From positions 1 to 7,451 of the forward strand of contig CAXTCL010000191.1 in NCBI GenBank assembly GCA_964242035.1: a DNA stretch of 7,451 bases, read 5' to 3'. Shown here piece by piece: positions 7,110 to 7,451 of the stretch. Position numbers and translations under genes: made by a program. The DNA comes from BOG-908 sp964242035. Lineage in GTDB: Bacteria; Pseudomonadota; Alphaproteobacteria; Acetobacterales; Acetobacteraceae. Numbering within the stretch: position 1 is the first letter of the stretch; each line of letters starts with the position of its first letter. Under the pieces are notes generated by a model, which did not search any database, was not told where the DNA came from, and worked only from the letters and a program-made list of their open reading frames with translations.

Positions 7110-7196
7110 CTAGAAATCTTCAGGGCGCACGAGGGCCCATACGAGATAGACGAGCAGCAGGAAAGAGACTGCGCCGCCGAGCACCAGATCGAGCAT
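7110..7196 (-). CDS. kdpF: KdpF, small membrane subunit of the potassium-transporting ATPase
   Basis: A 28-residue peptide beginning MLDLVLGGAVSFLLLVYLVW and ending ALVRPEDF. A single hydrophobic helix followed by a short (R)PE(x)F tail is the recognised KdpF pattern. KdpF sits between KdpA and KdpB in the complex and stabilises it. Position (directly before kdpA), length and tail all agree. Its ATG shares one base with the TGA of the small ORF upstream, and no strong ribosome site of its own is visible, so it probably depends on translation of that ORF. Such short genes are often missed in annotation. Confidence 0.92.
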   Translation of the reverse strand: MLDLVLGGAVSFLLLVYLVWALVRPEDF

Positions 7197-7279
7197 CAGA
7201 TGCGCTCGCACAGCACGGCGTAGGCGGCCATCAGCAGGATAGCCCCCGTGCCCAGGACGATCACCAGTATATCAGCCAT
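7196..7279 (-). CDS. 27-residue predicted membrane peptide at the head of the kdp operon
   Basis: This short ORF starts with ATG 7279, preceded on the minus strand by GAAGGGGG (complement of 7288-7295) with an 8-base spacer, the strongest ribosome site in the operon. The peptide begins MADILVIVLGTGAILLMAA and ends YAVLCERI: one hydrophobic helix and a short charged end with a Cys. Its TGA shares its A with the kdpF ATG (TGATG), a classic coupling arrangement. I recall similar short ORFs with a YxxxCDRL-like end before kdpF in other proteobacteria, usually left unnamed; this was not checked. It may be a further small subunit of the pump or a leader that sets kdpF translation. No function is assigned. 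Confidence 0.75.
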   Translation of the reverse strand: MADILVIVLGTGAILLMAAYAVLCERI

Positions 7280-7287
7280 CAGAGGCG

Positions 7288-7295
7288 CCCCCTTC
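7288..7295 (-). promoter_or_regulatory. Strong ribosome binding site at the head of the kdp operon
   Basis: GAAGGGGG on the minus strand, 8 bases before ATG 7279. Its quality supports translation of the 27-residue ORF rather than that ORF being a chance reading frame. Confidence 0.6.
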
Positions 7296-7357
7296 GCGCC
7301 GATGACGCTGATTAGGGCGACAGCGCATAAAGGCGCGATATCGGGTTCCGCCCAGCG

Positions 7358-7375
7358 TATAAACGGGGCGTAAAA
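7358..7375 (-). promoter_or_regulatory. Candidate KdpE-type operator upstream of the kdp operon
   Basis: On the minus strand TTTTACGCCCCG (complement of 7364-7375) is followed directly by TTTATA (7358-7363). The E. coli kdp operator, as I recall it, contains TTTATAC and TTTTACACCCCG; the second block differs here at one base and the order of blocks is reversed. The site lies about 80 bases before the first ORF, a reasonable distance for an activator. The same bases form a bulged hairpin (7349-7353 plus 7356-7358 with 7363-7370), so it could instead be a tRNA 3' structure. I see no convincing -35/-10 pair in 7296-7357. Confidence 0.3.
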
Positions 7376-7449
7376 TGGAGCGGGTGAAGGGAATCGAACC
7401 CTCCTAGCTAGCTTGGAAGGCTAGAGCATTACCACTATGCTACACCCGC
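7376..7449 (-). tRNA. tRNA-Gly(TCC)
   Basis: On the minus strand a complete 74-base cloverleaf reads GCGGGTG acceptor (7449-7443), D arm GCAT-AGTGGTA-ATGC, anticodon arm CTAGC-CTTCCAA-GCTAG with anticodon TCC, T arm with TTCGATT, matching CACCCGC acceptor strand, discriminator T and an encoded CCA (7378-7376). It decodes GGA and, by wobble, GGG. It is transcribed toward the kdp operon, with about 97 bases between its end and the first kdp ORF and no strong intrinsic terminator seen between them. Confidence 0.97.
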
Positions 7450-7451
7450 GC

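Noticed and set aside
5398..7113. A 571-codon open frame on the plus strand opposite kdpA
   Set aside because: It is antisense to an intact, full-length KdpA with clear pore motifs. Its composition (rich in His, Gln, Arg and Glu) is typical of a shadow frame in GC-rich DNA, and it has no recognisable domain.

Overview
GC-rich bacterial chromosomal DNA, most likely from an alphaproteobacterium. Three things suggest this: the general composition, the pairing of a mitochondrial-processing-peptidase-like M16 protease with a TldE/PmbA protein, and AT-rich hairpin repeats that resemble intergenic elements I recall from Acetobacteraceae. The family assignment is an inference of low to moderate confidence. 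The window is densely coding: two plus-strand protease-related genes on the left, and a minus-strand potassium-uptake operon plus a tRNA on the right.

Left part (1-2451, plus strand): the 3' portion of an M16 zinc-protease gene whose start lies before the window, then a 211-base gap holding a long imperfect inverted repeat, then a complete pmbA/tldE gene starting at GTG 1123. pmbA ends convergently against the kdp operon. Between them (2452-2586) lies a three-hairpin AT/GC repeat element with a perfect 26-bp central stem, probably a two-way transcription terminator.

Right part (7279-2581, minus strand): a kdp operon in the order small ORF, kdpF, kdpA, kdpB, kdpC. It encodes the high-affinity ATP-driven K+ importer: KdpA (channel-like subunit), KdpB (P-type ATPase), KdpC (single-span subunit) and KdpF (28-residue membrane peptide). 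A 27-residue membrane ORF precedes kdpF, and its stop codon shares a base with the kdpF start. The spacing is tight everywhere except between kdpA and kdpB, where a second, diverged copy of the three-hairpin element (5245-5387) sits directly after the kdpA stop. The two copies flank kdpBC in inverted orientation. Their central stems differ by paired, compensating substitutions, so the structure looks conserved rather than the sequence.

No kdpDE sensor/regulator genes are present: kdpC runs straight into convergent pmbA. A sequence resembling the E. coli KdpE-binding site, as I remember it, lies just upstream of the operon. A tRNA-Gly(TCC) with encoded CCA closes the window on the minus strand, reading toward kdp.

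Most notable observations: the pair of structurally conserved repeats, one of them inside the kdp operon; the overlooked 27-residue ORF; and a strict codon-context habit in which all 12 Ile-Arg dipeptides use ATA-CGN although Ile is otherwise mostly ATC.
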